34,041 bases of DNA from CAZONU01 sp965370045 (lineage in GTDB: Bacteria > Planctomycetota > SZUA-567 > JAKLDR01). Below the pieces are notes generated by a model, which was given only the letters and a program-made list of their open reading frames with translations, made no database searches and was not told the DNA's origin. The DNA is taken from assembly GCA_965370045.1 (NCBI GenBank), contig CBDUSI010000043.1, forward strand, positions 1 to 34,041, written 5' to 3'. Below, piece after piece: positions 15,700 through 22,394 of the stretch (position 1 is the stretch's first letter; every line of letters starts with the position of its first letter). A program made the position numbers and the translations under genes.

Positions 15700-16323
15700 T
15701 TACGACGCTTCGCCGTTTTTTTCTTCGCGCGCTCGCCTCGCTTCCATCGGGTCGATGAGCCGGCCGTTCTCGTCGGTCATCTCGACGACGGCGGCTTTCG
15801 CCAGGGCGATGATATCGCTGCCGCCATTGCCGCCGTATTGCTTGTTGTAAGCCTTCTGCCAGAGCGACGGTTCGGAGTCGTCCTTCATGCGGCGCTCAAC
15901 GTCCCGGCGGTACTCGGCCAGGGTCATTTCGGCCTCACGTAACTGCCGCCAGCTTTCGGCGTCCTTCTGGCGCTCGACGACCTTCTCCGCCAGGATGTCG
16001 TTGCGGTCACGTATGACGGCGCTGCGCTCCTTGCCGCGCTGGTCGGCCATGAGGGTTTGGGCCGCCCGCAGGGCCACGCGCTCGTTCTCGCTCTGTAGCA
16101 ACTCTTCGAGCTTGGCCCGGGCCATTGAGGCCGCCTCCAGTGACGCGCGGTGCTGGGCCTCCTCGAACAGCCGCCAGTAGACCGCGCCGTGAGCGCGGGT
16201 AACCTCCCGCAGCCGGGCCCGGTCTACGTCCAACTCGCCCGCGATATCCTTCCACGACTTGCCGTGGGCGCGCAACAGGGCGATCTCGGTCAACAGGCTC
16301 AGCTCTTCTTGGGACTCATGCAT
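15700..16323 (-). CDS. Phage terminase small-subunit-like HTH protein with coiled coil
   Basis: This is a 207-residue protein. I choose the ATG at 16323 because GGAAGGAGAG lies directly upstream; the open frame to 16383 has no such signal. Residues about 8-40 contain a helix-turn-helix (EIALLRAHGKSWKDIAGELDV, DRARLREVTRAHG) of the type in small terminase subunits and phage-borne HTH proteins. A long charged coiled-coil-prone region follows (about 50-150). The C-terminal stretch has WQKAYNKQYGG. If a terminase subunit, it would recognise packaging sites on phage DNA. However, no large terminase, portal or capsid gene is nearby, so it looks like an isolated remnant or a domesticated DNA-binding protein. 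Its neighbours on both sides are unrelated. Confidence 0.55.
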   Translation of the reverse strand: MHESQEELSLLTEIALLRAHGKSWKDIAGELDVDRARLREVTRAHGAVYWRLFEEAQHRASLEAASMARAKLEELLQSENERVALRAAQTLMADQRGKERSAVIRDRNDILAEKVVERQKDAESWRQLREAEMTLAEYRRDVERRMKDDSEPSLWQKAYNKQYGGNGGSDIIALAKAAVVEMTDENGRLIDPMEARRAREEKNGEAS

Positions 16324-16345
16324 GACTCTCTCCTTCCATAAAGTT

Positions 16346-16361
16346 GCCCGGTCAACCGGGC
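16346..16361. repeat. Inverted repeat GCCCGG-TCAA-CCGGGC before the terminase-like gene
   Basis: A perfect 6-bp stem with a 4-nt loop sits 23 bp upstream of the ATG at 16323, in the presumed leader of the phage-like gene. It could be an operator half-pair or a leader hairpin that controls translation. Confidence 0.45.
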
Positions 16362-16380
16362 CAAAAACACAGTACCCCCT

Positions 16381-16392
16381 CACTATATAGTG
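16381..16392. promoter_or_regulatory. Perfect 12-bp palindrome CACTATATAGTG, possible operator
   Basis: The palindrome lies 58 bp upstream of the terminase-like gene start, in an AT-rich pocket within GC-rich DNA. Its core TATAGT resembles a -10 box on either strand. No well-spaced -35 is visible on the minus strand (a TTGACG is only 13 bp away). Binding by the adjacent HTH protein is a guess. Confidence 0.4.
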
Positions 16393-16528
16393 GATTTTTC
16401 CGTCAAACCGGAAATGTTATTTTCTCAACCGCCCAGGCGCGAAGCGATTACGAAAGGAAAATCAGCCAGAAATGGCCAACCGGGGGCCCCGTGGAGGTCG
16501 CGCCAAACGGGAACCTGGGAGCGGCCCC

Positions 16529-16557
16529 TTGACTCCCGCGTCCGGCGGGGATATCAT
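16529..16557 (+). promoter_or_regulatory. Promoter of the DUF4304 gene
   Basis: TTGACT (16529-16534), a 17-bp spacer and TATCAT (16552-16557) predict transcription from about 16564. That start point lies inside or after the in-frame ATG at 16561. The promoter therefore argues for translation from the ATG at 16612. Confidence 0.6.
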
Positions 16558-16611
16558 TTAATGGCAGGAGGCGAGGCGCAACAACTGATACTAAGTTGTC
16601 GGGTGAGAGAA

Positions 16612-17235
16612 ATGAAGAGCATACTTTCACAGGTCGTACCCGCGCTCAGGTCGCTGGGATTCAAGGGCTCGGGGCAGAACTACAGGAAGGCAACAGGCGA
16701 AGCTGTGATGGTCGTTAACTTCCAGAAGAGCTCCGGCGACGACCGGTTCTACGTCAATCTCGGTGTGCAGCCGATGTTCATTCCTACGGAAGGCGGCGTT
16801 GACCCAGACTCGAAGAAGATCAAGGAATACGAGTGCGTTTTCCGTCGGCGCGTGAGTCCGCCTGAAGGGGCGCTCGGCTGGCCATGCCACGTGGACCCAG
16901 CAACGGTCGACCAACTGCGGTCCAGGATTGCATCCGCCTACGAGGGCTACTTGGCCCCCTTGGCGAAAGTGCCCGGGCCTGTTACAGAGTTGACCCCAGA
17001 GGAGTTCAGGAGCCAACACTCAGGCTCTATCTTTGGCGGGGCACATCCTCTAAACGCGCTGAACTTCGCACGTATAGCTCTAGCGCGCGGACACCTTGAT
17101 CGCGCGAAGGAGTTTGCAGAACTCGGGCTCTCAGAATGTCCCCCTACAGCATCAGTGCTCAAGGCATGTCTTCAGGAGGTGATTGGGGCCACCGAACAAT
17201 CGACTGGCGGCGACGCGGAAGACCGCGCGCCTTAG
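16612..17235 (+). CDS. DUF4304 domain-containing protein
   Basis: This is a 207-residue protein. Its N-terminal half matches DUF4304: ILSQVVPALRSLGFKGSGQNYRK..VMVVNFQKSSGDDRFYVNLGVQP, with the conserved GF-x-G, NFQKSS and F-x-VNLG elements. The C-terminal part (about 140-190) has a TPR-like helix pair (HPLNALNFARIALARGHLDRAKEFAELGL). The function of DUF4304 is not established; members are small cytosolic proteins in accessory regions. I start at ATG 16612 because the promoter start point is near 16564 and GGGTGA precedes this ATG; ATG 16561 is the alternative. Codons are visibly less GC-rich at third positions than in the flanking housekeeping genes, which suggests acquisition. The next gene follows after 24 bp. 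Confidence 0.72.
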   Translation: MKSILSQVVPALRSLGFKGSGQNYRKATGEAVMVVNFQKSSGDDRFYVNLGVQPMFIPTEGGVDPDSKKIKEYECVFRRRVSPPEGALGWPCHVDPATVDQLRSRIASAYEGYLAPLAKVPGPVTELTPEEFRSQHSGSIFGGAHPLNALNFARIALARGHLDRAKEFAELGLSECPPTASVLKACLQEVIGATEQSTGGDAEDRAP

Positions 17236-17259
17236 CTCAATCGTTCGCGGGGACAAGAC

Positions 17260-17745
17260 ATGATGGACCTTGCACAGAAGGCCAGAGTCAAACAGATGGA
17301 GTTTGTCGCGGGCGTGATTTCCGTCGCTAACGCAGTCGATTGGGCTGATGCCATGTTGGCGGAATCAGACGATTACGATGATGACCTAGCCAACGTGTCG
17401 CTCGCTGCCAAAGCATACCCTCAGGACGTGGTGGGGCTACTCCGTCCGCTGGCAGAGGGAGCGGACGATTTTGAGGCCATGCGTTGTGTCATGGGCAGCA
17501 TGCATCGTATCCTCCTCTGTGACGACACTCGGGCGCGGGGGTTTACTCAGGTCCTTGAACGTTTCTCGATTGACCATTATTACAGGGTGCCGGAGGACAT
17601 GAGCTTTATCGTCGGCGTCGACGATGAGTTGGATATGGCCGAGCAGGGCATCTACGGAACCAGAGAGGAAGCAGTGAAGGAATTGATCGAACATCTCTCC
17701 CCATTTGACAAGACAGCGAACCAAGCCTCGGACGGTGCAGCCTAA
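17260..17745 (+). CDS. Hypothetical acidic cytosolic protein
   Basis: This is a 161-residue acidic protein with no signal peptide or membrane segment. The ATG at 17260 is preceded by a weak GCGGGG. It looks all-alpha: the N-terminal half has AVDWADAMLAESDDYDDDLANVSLAAK and VVGLLRPLAEG. The second half contains RILLCDDTRARGFTQVLERFSIDHYY and an acidic IVGVDDELDMAEQG. I do not recognise the family. Size, acidity and position after a DUF4304 gene resemble immunity-type or other accessory cytosolic proteins, but no toxin gene is present, so this stays open. It is probably co-transcribed with the DUF4304 gene. Codon use is again less GC-biased than the surroundings. Confidence 0.6.
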   Translation: MMDLAQKARVKQMEFVAGVISVANAVDWADAMLAESDDYDDDLANVSLAAKAYPQDVVGLLRPLAEGADDFEAMRCVMGSMHRILLCDDTRARGFTQVLERFSIDHYYRVPEDMSFIVGVDDELDMAEQGIYGTREEAVKELIEHLSPFDKTANQASDGAA

Positions 17746-17835
17746 TGGCCGCTCGTCTTGCACCCGCGAATATGCTTGCGTTCCTGGGAAGGAGCGCGCA
17801 TTGAAGTTGACGATGTCGAGCGGCGGCGACTGGCA

Positions 17836-18342
17836 ATGACCCGTTTCCCCACCGAAGACATAAGTCTGCCCGAATGCCCCCTTGGAGGCTACGCGCTCCG
17901 CGCGGCCGGGGAAGTTGACTTGCCCGCAATTCTCGATATTGAGCGTCGGTGCATGAAGCCTCAAGTGCAGCGGTTCTACCCCGGCGAGTGGGACGAGGAG
18001 AGAATCGGGAGGCTCGTGCGCGAGAACCTGTCGAGGGCGAAAGTGCTCGTCAAGGGCGCTAAGACCGTCGGATGCTACTACTGGGAGCCGGAGGAGAATG
18101 CCATCGCCGTGCTGCTGGCGGTCATGCTCCTGCCCGAACATCGGGGCAAGAGATTAGGCACCTGGCTGATGGCTTGTTTCGAGGCGGAGGCCCGCGCTAT
18201 GGGGGCGACCCGCGCTGGACTGGCGGTCTTCCGCGAGAGCCGGGCTGCGGAGCTTTATCGGAAACTCGGCTATCGCGTTACCGGAGAGGACGGACCAGCC
18301 GCACTGACTATGGAAAAGGAGTTCCGGGACCACAATACCTGA
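17836..18342 (+). CDS. GNAT family N-acetyltransferase
   Basis: This 168-residue protein has the GNAT fold: YALRAAGEVDLPAILDIERRCM (beta1-alpha1), a central VGCYYWEPEENAIAVLLAVMLLPEHRGKRLGTWLMACFEAEA (motif A, with the R-x-x-x-x-G acetyl-CoA pyrophosphate loop as RGKRLG), then GLAVFRESRAAELYRKLGYRV (motif B). It transfers an acetyl group from acetyl-CoA to an amine on an unknown substrate. The ATG at 17836 fits the family N terminus better than the open frame that begins at 17758. It lies 90 bp after the preceding gene and converges on the STAS gene, with only 23 bp between their stops. Confidence 0.85.
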   Translation: MTRFPTEDISLPECPLGGYALRAAGEVDLPAILDIERRCMKPQVQRFYPGEWDEERIGRLVRENLSRAKVLVKGAKTVGCYYWEPEENAIAVLLAVMLLPEHRGKRLGTWLMACFEAEARAMGATRAGLAVFRESRAAELYRKLGYRVTGEDGPAALTMEKEFRDHNT

Positions 18343-18365
18343 TTCCCCGTCCCCGGGGAGGACTG

Positions 18366-18695
18366 CTAGGCGTCTACCGCGCGGATCTCGACTACTTCCT
18401 CGCCCAGAAGCTGCCGGAAGAGCTTGGCCAGTTCCGGAGTGGTGCTGATGGCCAGCTGCTGGCCGGTGCCCCGGGCCTGCATGCTGGTCTTGACCACCGT
18501 GCCGATGAACACGCTGGTGATGATCTTCACGGCGCGCGCGTCGATAGTCAGATTGGGCAGGTCCGTCTCCAGGAGGTCCAGACACGCCGCCTGGAAGTCG
18601 AAGAGGTCTTCCATCTCCAGCCGGTCGCAGAGCACCACCAGCACCGCGGCGTGGTCGGCGGGCTTCCTGGCAACTTGGAACTTGGGATCGGGCAC
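18366..18695 (-). CDS. Stand-alone STAS domain protein (anti-sigma-factor-antagonist-like)
   Basis: This 109-residue protein spans one STAS domain: VLVVLCDRLEMEDLFDFQAACLDLLETDLPNLTIDARAVKIITSVFIGTVVKTSMQARGTGQQLAISTTP. The position normally carrying the phosphorylated serine of SpoIIAA-type proteins (D-S/T-S-G-x-G) reads IITSVFIG, so T60 or S61 could be the acceptor. The start is GTG at 18695 with a strong GGGAGG Shine-Dalgarno 6 nt away. No partner kinase, phosphatase or sigma factor is adjacent. It has its own promoter, divergent from the tiny membrane protein downstream on the plus strand. Role in a partner-switching cascade is inferred from family. Confidence 0.82.
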   Translation of the reverse strand: MPDPKFQVARKPADHAAVLVVLCDRLEMEDLFDFQAACLDLLETDLPNLTIDARAVKIITSVFIGTVVKTSMQARGTGQQLAISTTPELAKLFRQLLGEEVVEIRAVDA

Positions 18696-18716
18696 GGACG
18701 CCTCCCTTCCCTTGAC

Positions 18717-18744
18717 AGTCTAAGCGCACCGGGCGGGCTGTCAA
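18717..18744 (-). promoter_or_regulatory. Promoter of the STAS gene
   Basis: On the minus strand TTGACA (18739-18744), a 16-bp spacer and TAGACT (18717-18722) predict a start near 18710. The leader of ~15 nt holds the GGGAGG Shine-Dalgarno. The -10 is identical to those at 9398 and 19127. Confidence 0.6.
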
Positions 18745-18804
18745 TCGAAATGCTCCCGGCGCTGTTCCTATTCCCGGAAAGACTGCGCCCCGCGTTCCCC
18801 GCGC

Positions 18805-18833
18805 TTGCGCCCCGGCTGCGACGTGGGTATACT
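18805..18833 (+). promoter_or_regulatory. Promoter of the 70-residue membrane protein gene
   Basis: TTGCGC (18805-18810), a 17-bp spacer and TATACT (18828-18833) predict a start near 18840. A leader of ~29 nt carries the G-rich ribosome-binding stretch before the ATG at 18869. Confidence 0.55.
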
Positions 18834-18868
18834 CCGGACGGTCGGGGAGGGGGGGGGGACAGGCGATT

Positions 18869-19081
18869 ATGACCGAGAACACCGGAAAACGGGCCAGCAC
18901 CGCCGTCAAGCTGCTCTTGATCGCCGTCATGATCGCGCTGCTGATCGGGGCCTTCGCGGTCCGCAAGCTGATCTTCCCCGAGCCTAAGCCCGCGACGCGG
19001 GCCAGGCCCGGGATACCCGGAACCCCAAAGTCCCCGGGCGGGAAGAGGAAGCGGAGGGAAAAGGGCGACGAAGGCTTCTAA
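18869..19081 (+). CDS. Small single-pass membrane protein
   Basis: This is a 70-residue protein. A short N-terminal cytoplasmic part (MTENTGKRAS) is followed by one membrane helix at about 12-34 (VKLLLIAVMIALLIGAFAV). A proline- and glycine-rich, strongly basic tail ends in KRKRREKGDEGF. The ATG has a G-rich Shine-Dalgarno region (GGGGAGGGG... ending 9-10 nt upstream), and a good promoter lies just upstream. No family recognised. It precedes the nucleotide-sugar operon, which has its own promoter at 19104-19132, so it is probably an independent unit. Third positions are GC-rich like neighbouring genes, which supports real coding. Confidence 0.65.
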   Translation: MTENTGKRASTAVKLLLIAVMIALLIGAFAVRKLIFPEPKPATRARPGIPGTPKSPGGKRKRREKGDEGF

Positions 19082-19103
19082 CTCCGTTCCCCGCTCCCCG
19101 CGC

Positions 19104-19132
19104 TTGCGCGCCCCGGCCCGCGCCGTTAGACT
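19104..19132 (+). promoter_or_regulatory. Promoter of the nucleotide-sugar operon
   Basis: TTGCGC (19104-19109), a 17-bp spacer and TAGACT (19127-19132) predict a start near 19139, about 30 nt before the TTG start at 19169 with its GGAGGA (19155-19160). Confidence 0.6.
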
Positions 19133-19168
19133 CTGCCGAACGTCCACGGGGGCCGGAGGAACAGCGCC

Positions 19169-20506
19169 TTGAAACTAGCCATAGCCGGTGCCGGATACGT
19201 GGGGCTGGTGGCCGCCACCTGCTTCGCCGAGAGCGGCAACGACGTAATCTGTGCGGAACTCGATGCCGGCAAGCTCGCCCGCCTGCGCGCGGGGGAGGTG
19301 CCCATCTACGAGCCGGGGCTGGAGGAGCTCTTCCGCCGCAACGCCGCCGAGGGGCGCCTGGTTTTCGTCGACAGCTTCGCCGAGGCCTGCAAGGGCGCCG
19401 ACGTCGCCTTCATCACGGTGGGCACGCCGCAGGGAGAGGACGGCGCGGCGGACCTCAGTGCGGTCCGCGCGGCGGTCTTCGAGGCCGCCGAAGCATGTAA
19501 CCGGACCGGCGACGAGCTGCTGGTGGTCATCAAGAGCACCTGCCCGGTGGGCACCAACCGCAAGCTGACCGCCGAGATCGCCGCGAAGTTCCCGAAGGCC
19601 AGGGTGGAGCTGGCCAGCAACCCCGAGTTCCTGAAAGAGGGCGCGGCGGTCGACGACTTCATGCGCCCCGACCGGGTAGTGGTGGGGGTCAACAGCCCGG
19701 CGGCGACGGCCGTGCTCCGTGAGCTCTACGAGGCCTTCGTGCGCACCGGCGCGCCCGTGCTGGTCATGGACCCGGCCAGCGCGGAGATGGCCAAGTACGT
19801 CTCCAACTGCCTGCTGGCGGGCCGCATCTCCTTCATGAACGAGATGGCCGCCCTGGCCTCGGCCACCGGCGCGGACATCGACAGGGTGCGCGTGGCCGCC
19901 GGCGCCGACCGGCGCATCGGGCAGTCCTTCCTCTTCCCGGGCGTGGGCTACGGGGGCAGCTGCTTCCCCAAGGACGTGCGCGCCATGATCGCCCTGGCCC
20001 GCGAGCTGGACCTGCCCGCCGGGACCCTGGAGGCCACCGACGCGGCCAACCAGCGCCAGAAGCTGGCCCTGGTGCCGATGATGGCCGCCGAATACGGAGA
20101 GGACTTCTCGAAGCTGCGCCTGGCCCTCTGGGGCCTGGCCTTCAAGCCGCGCACCGATGACGTGCGCGAAGCCCCCTCGCTGGTGCTGGCCGAAGAGCTC
20201 CTGCGCCGCGGCGCCGAAGTGATCTGTCACGACCCGGTGGCCATGGAGAGCGCCCGGGGGGTGCTCGGCGACCGGGTGACCTTCGCCGAGAACGCCTACG
20301 CGGCGCTGGAGGGTGCCGACGGCCTGGCCCTGGTCACCGAGTGGAACGCCTACCGCCGGCCGGATTTCGCGCGCATGCGCGCGCTCATGCGCCGGCCGGT
20401 GATCTTTGACGGGCGCAACATCTACGACCCCGCGCGACTGGCCTCCCGGGGCTTCACCTGCCACGGGATCGGCCGGCCGGTGGCCCGCCCGGAGGCCGGC
20501 AAGTGA
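19169..20506 (+). CDS. ugd: UDP-glucose 6-dehydrogenase
   Basis: This 445-residue enzyme oxidises UDP-glucose to UDP-glucuronate with two NAD+. Domain order is: Rossmann NAD domain (MKLAIAGAGYVGLVAATCFAE, with EPGLEEL and ITVGTPQGEDGAADL); the central dimerisation helix (LASNPEFLKEGAAVDDFMRPDRVVVG, EMAKYVSNCLLAGRISFMNEM); the catalytic cysteine motif GVGYGGSCFPKDVRA (C265); and the C-terminal UDP-binding domain (LAFKPRTDDVREAPS, ALVTEWNAYRRPDF). The start is TTG at 19169 with GGAGGA 8 nt upstream. It is first in an operon and overlaps the next gene by 4 bp (GTGA), so its product probably feeds the following epimerase. Confidence 0.97.
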   Translation: MKLAIAGAGYVGLVAATCFAESGNDVICAELDAGKLARLRAGEVPIYEPGLEELFRRNAAEGRLVFVDSFAEACKGADVAFITVGTPQGEDGAADLSAVRAAVFEAAEACNRTGDELLVVIKSTCPVGTNRKLTAEIAAKFPKARVELASNPEFLKEGAAVDDFMRPDRVVVGVNSPAATAVLRELYEAFVRTGAPVLVMDPASAEMAKYVSNCLLAGRISFMNEMAALASATGADIDRVRVAAGADRRIGQSFLFPGVGYGGSCFPKDVRAMIALARELDLPAGTLEATDAANQRQKLALVPMMAAEYGEDFSKLRLALWGLAFKPRTDDVREAPSLVLAEELLRRGAEVICHDPVAMESARGVLGDRVTFAENAYAALEGADGLALVTEWNAYRRPDFARMRALMRRPVIFDGRNIYDPARLASRGFTCHGIGRPVARPEAGK

Positions 20507-21456
20507 TCCTGCTCACCGGCGCGGCGGGGTTCATCGGCTCGCACCTGGCCGACCGCCTGCTGGCGCTGGGCGAGGAAGTGATAGGCCTGGACAGCTTCGA
20601 CGACTACTACGCGCCCGAGATCAAGCACGACAACATAAAGGCGGCGCTGGCCAGCCCCTGTTTCCGGCTGGTAGAGGGTGACATCCGCGACGGGGAGATG
20701 CTCGCCGCGCTCTTCGCCGATAAGAAATTCGACGCGGTCGTGCACCTGGCCGCGCGCGCCGGGGTGCGGCCCTCCATCGAGGACCCCGGGCCGTACCTCG
20801 ACGTGAACGTGGCGGGCACCATCAACCTGCTAGAGGCCGGGCGCTCCGCGGGGGTGACTCGCTTCGTTCTGGCCAGCTCCTCCTCGGTCTACGGCGCCGG
20901 CAGCCCCGCGCCCTTCAAGGAGGACGCGCCCTGCGACCGGCAGGTTTCGCCCTACGCCGCCAGCAAGCGCGCCATGGAGCACTTCGCGCGCGCCTGGCAT
21001 GAGCTTTATGGGTTAGACATCGCCTGCCTGCGTTACTTCACGGTGTACGGCCCGCGCCAGCGCCCGGAGATGGCCATTCACAAGTTCGCGCGTCTTATCG
21101 AGGAAGACGAGCCCATCCCCTTGTTCGGCGACGGCGAGAGCGCCCGCGACTACACCTACGTCGACGACGCGGTGGCCGGCACCCTCGGCGCGCTGGGGCG
21201 CTCGGAGGGGTTCGAAATCTACAACATCGGCGAGAGCCGCACGGTAAAGCTGTCCGAGCTGGTCGAGCTGCTGGAGAAGGCCCTCGGCAAGAAGGCCCGT
21301 ATCGAGCGCCTGCCCGACCAGCCCGGCGACGTGCCCCTGACCAGCGCGGACGTCAGCAAGAGCCGGGCGAAGATCGGCTACGAACCCTCGACGCCGATGG
21401 AAGCGGGCCTGGAGCGCTTTGTCGCCTGGCTGCGCGCGGGGGGGAGGCAGGCATGA
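20503..21456 (+). CDS. NAD-dependent epimerase, probably UDP-glucuronate 4-epimerase
   Basis: This is a 317-residue extended short-chain dehydrogenase/reductase. It shows the NAD motif TGAAGFIGS, catalytic serine region VLASSSSVYG, active-site SPYAASKRAME (Y-x-x-x-K), LRYFTVYGPRQRPEMA and GDGESARDYTYVDD. The segment GLDSFDDYYAPEIKHDN is characteristic of UDP-glucuronate 4-epimerases. Its location 4 bp overlapping and directly after UDP-glucose dehydrogenase supports conversion of UDP-glucuronate to UDP-galacturonate. Start GTG at 20503. It overlaps the next gene by 4 bp (ATGA). Substrate rests on family resemblance and context. Confidence 0.88.
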   Translation: MILLTGAAGFIGSHLADRLLALGEEVIGLDSFDDYYAPEIKHDNIKAALASPCFRLVEGDIRDGEMLAALFADKKFDAVVHLAARAGVRPSIEDPGPYLDVNVAGTINLLEAGRSAGVTRFVLASSSSVYGAGSPAPFKEDAPCDRQVSPYAASKRAMEHFARAWHELYGLDIACLRYFTVYGPRQRPEMAIHKFARLIEEDEPIPLFGDGESARDYTYVDDAVAGTLGALGRSEGFEIYNIGESRTVKLSELVELLEKALGKKARIERLPDQPGDVPLTSADVSKSRAKIGYEPSTPMEAGLERFVAWLRAGGRQA

Positions 21457-22379
21457 ACTACCTGGTCACCGGCGGCGCCGGCTTCATCGGCTCGCACCTC
21501 GTCGAGGAGCTGCTCTCTCGCGGCGAGACGGTGCGCATCGTCGACAACCTGCTCACCGGGCGGCGGAGCAACCTCGAGCCGTTTCTGCCCCGCGCCGAGT
21601 TCATCGAGGGCGACCTGGCCGACATGGGGGTGGCAACCCGCGCGGTGAAGAGCATCGACTACGTGCTTCACCAGGCGGCGCTGCCCTCGGTGCCCCGCTC
21701 GGTGGCCGATCCGCTGGCCTGCCTGCACAACTGCCTGGGTTCGACCCTGGCGCTGCTGGAGGCGGCCCGCCGCTCGGGCGTCAAGCGCGTCGTCCTGGCT
21801 TCGAGTTCCTCGATTTACGGCGACCAGGCCGAGCTGCCCAAGCGCGAGACGCAGACCCCCGCGCCGCTCTCGCCCTACGCGGCGGCCAAGCTGGCCGGCG
21901 AGACCTATGCGGCGACCTACAGCCAGCTTCACGGCCTTTCTACCGTATGCCTGCGTTACTTCAACGTCTTCGGACCGCGGCAGGATCCGAAGAGCGAATA
22001 CGCCGCGGTGCTTCCGGCCTTCATTACCGCGCTGCTGGAAGGCCGTCGCCCCACCGTTTACGGCGACGGCGGACAGAGCCGGGACTTCACCTACGTGGCC
22101 AACGTCGTCGAGGCCAACCTCCTGGCCGCCTCCAGCGGCAACCACCTGGCCGGCGAGGCCGCCAACGTGGCCTGCGGCGCGAAGTTCACGCTGCTGGAAC
22201 TGCTCGAGGCCATCTCGGGAATAGTCGGGCGGGAGGCTGACCCGATATTCGAGGCCGCGCGGGCCGGTGACGTGCGCGAGAGCCTGGCGGACGTTTCCCG
22301 CGCGAAGGAACTTTTCGGTTACGAGCCCCGGGTGGACTTTGCCGAGGGGTTGAAACGCACCGTGGAGAGCTTCAGGTAA
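21453..22379 (+). CDS. NAD-dependent epimerase/dehydratase, UDP-glucose/UDP-GlcNAc 4-epimerase-like
   Basis: This is a 308-residue extended SDR with NYLVTGGAGFIGSHLVEELL, DNLLTGRRSNLEPF (typical of WbpP/GalE-like 4-epimerases), HQAALPSVPRSVADPL, VLASSSSIYGD, SPYAAAKLAGE (Y-x-x-x-K), CLRYFNVFGPRQDPKSEYAAVLP and GDGGQSRDFTYV. The 'ALPSVPRSV' loop recalls WbpP-type UDP-GlcNAc/GalNAc epimerases, but UDP-glucose is not excluded. It overlaps the upstream epimerase by 4 bp and ends 15 bp before the next gene. With the two genes before it, it supplies activated acidic and galacto-configured sugars for an envelope or exported polysaccharide. No glycosyltransferase is in the window. Confidence 0.87.
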   Translation: MNYLVTGGAGFIGSHLVEELLSRGETVRIVDNLLTGRRSNLEPFLPRAEFIEGDLADMGVATRAVKSIDYVLHQAALPSVPRSVADPLACLHNCLGSTLALLEAARRSGVKRVVLASSSSIYGDQAELPKRETQTPAPLSPYAAAKLAGETYAATYSQLHGLSTVCLRYFNVFGPRQDPKSEYAAVLPAFITALLEGRRPTVYGDGGQSRDFTYVANVVEANLLAASSGNHLAGEAANVACGAKFTLLELLEAISGIVGREADPIFEAARAGDVRESLADVSRAKELFGYEPRVDFAEGLKRTVESFR

Positions 22380-22394
22380 GAGGAGAAGGTACTG

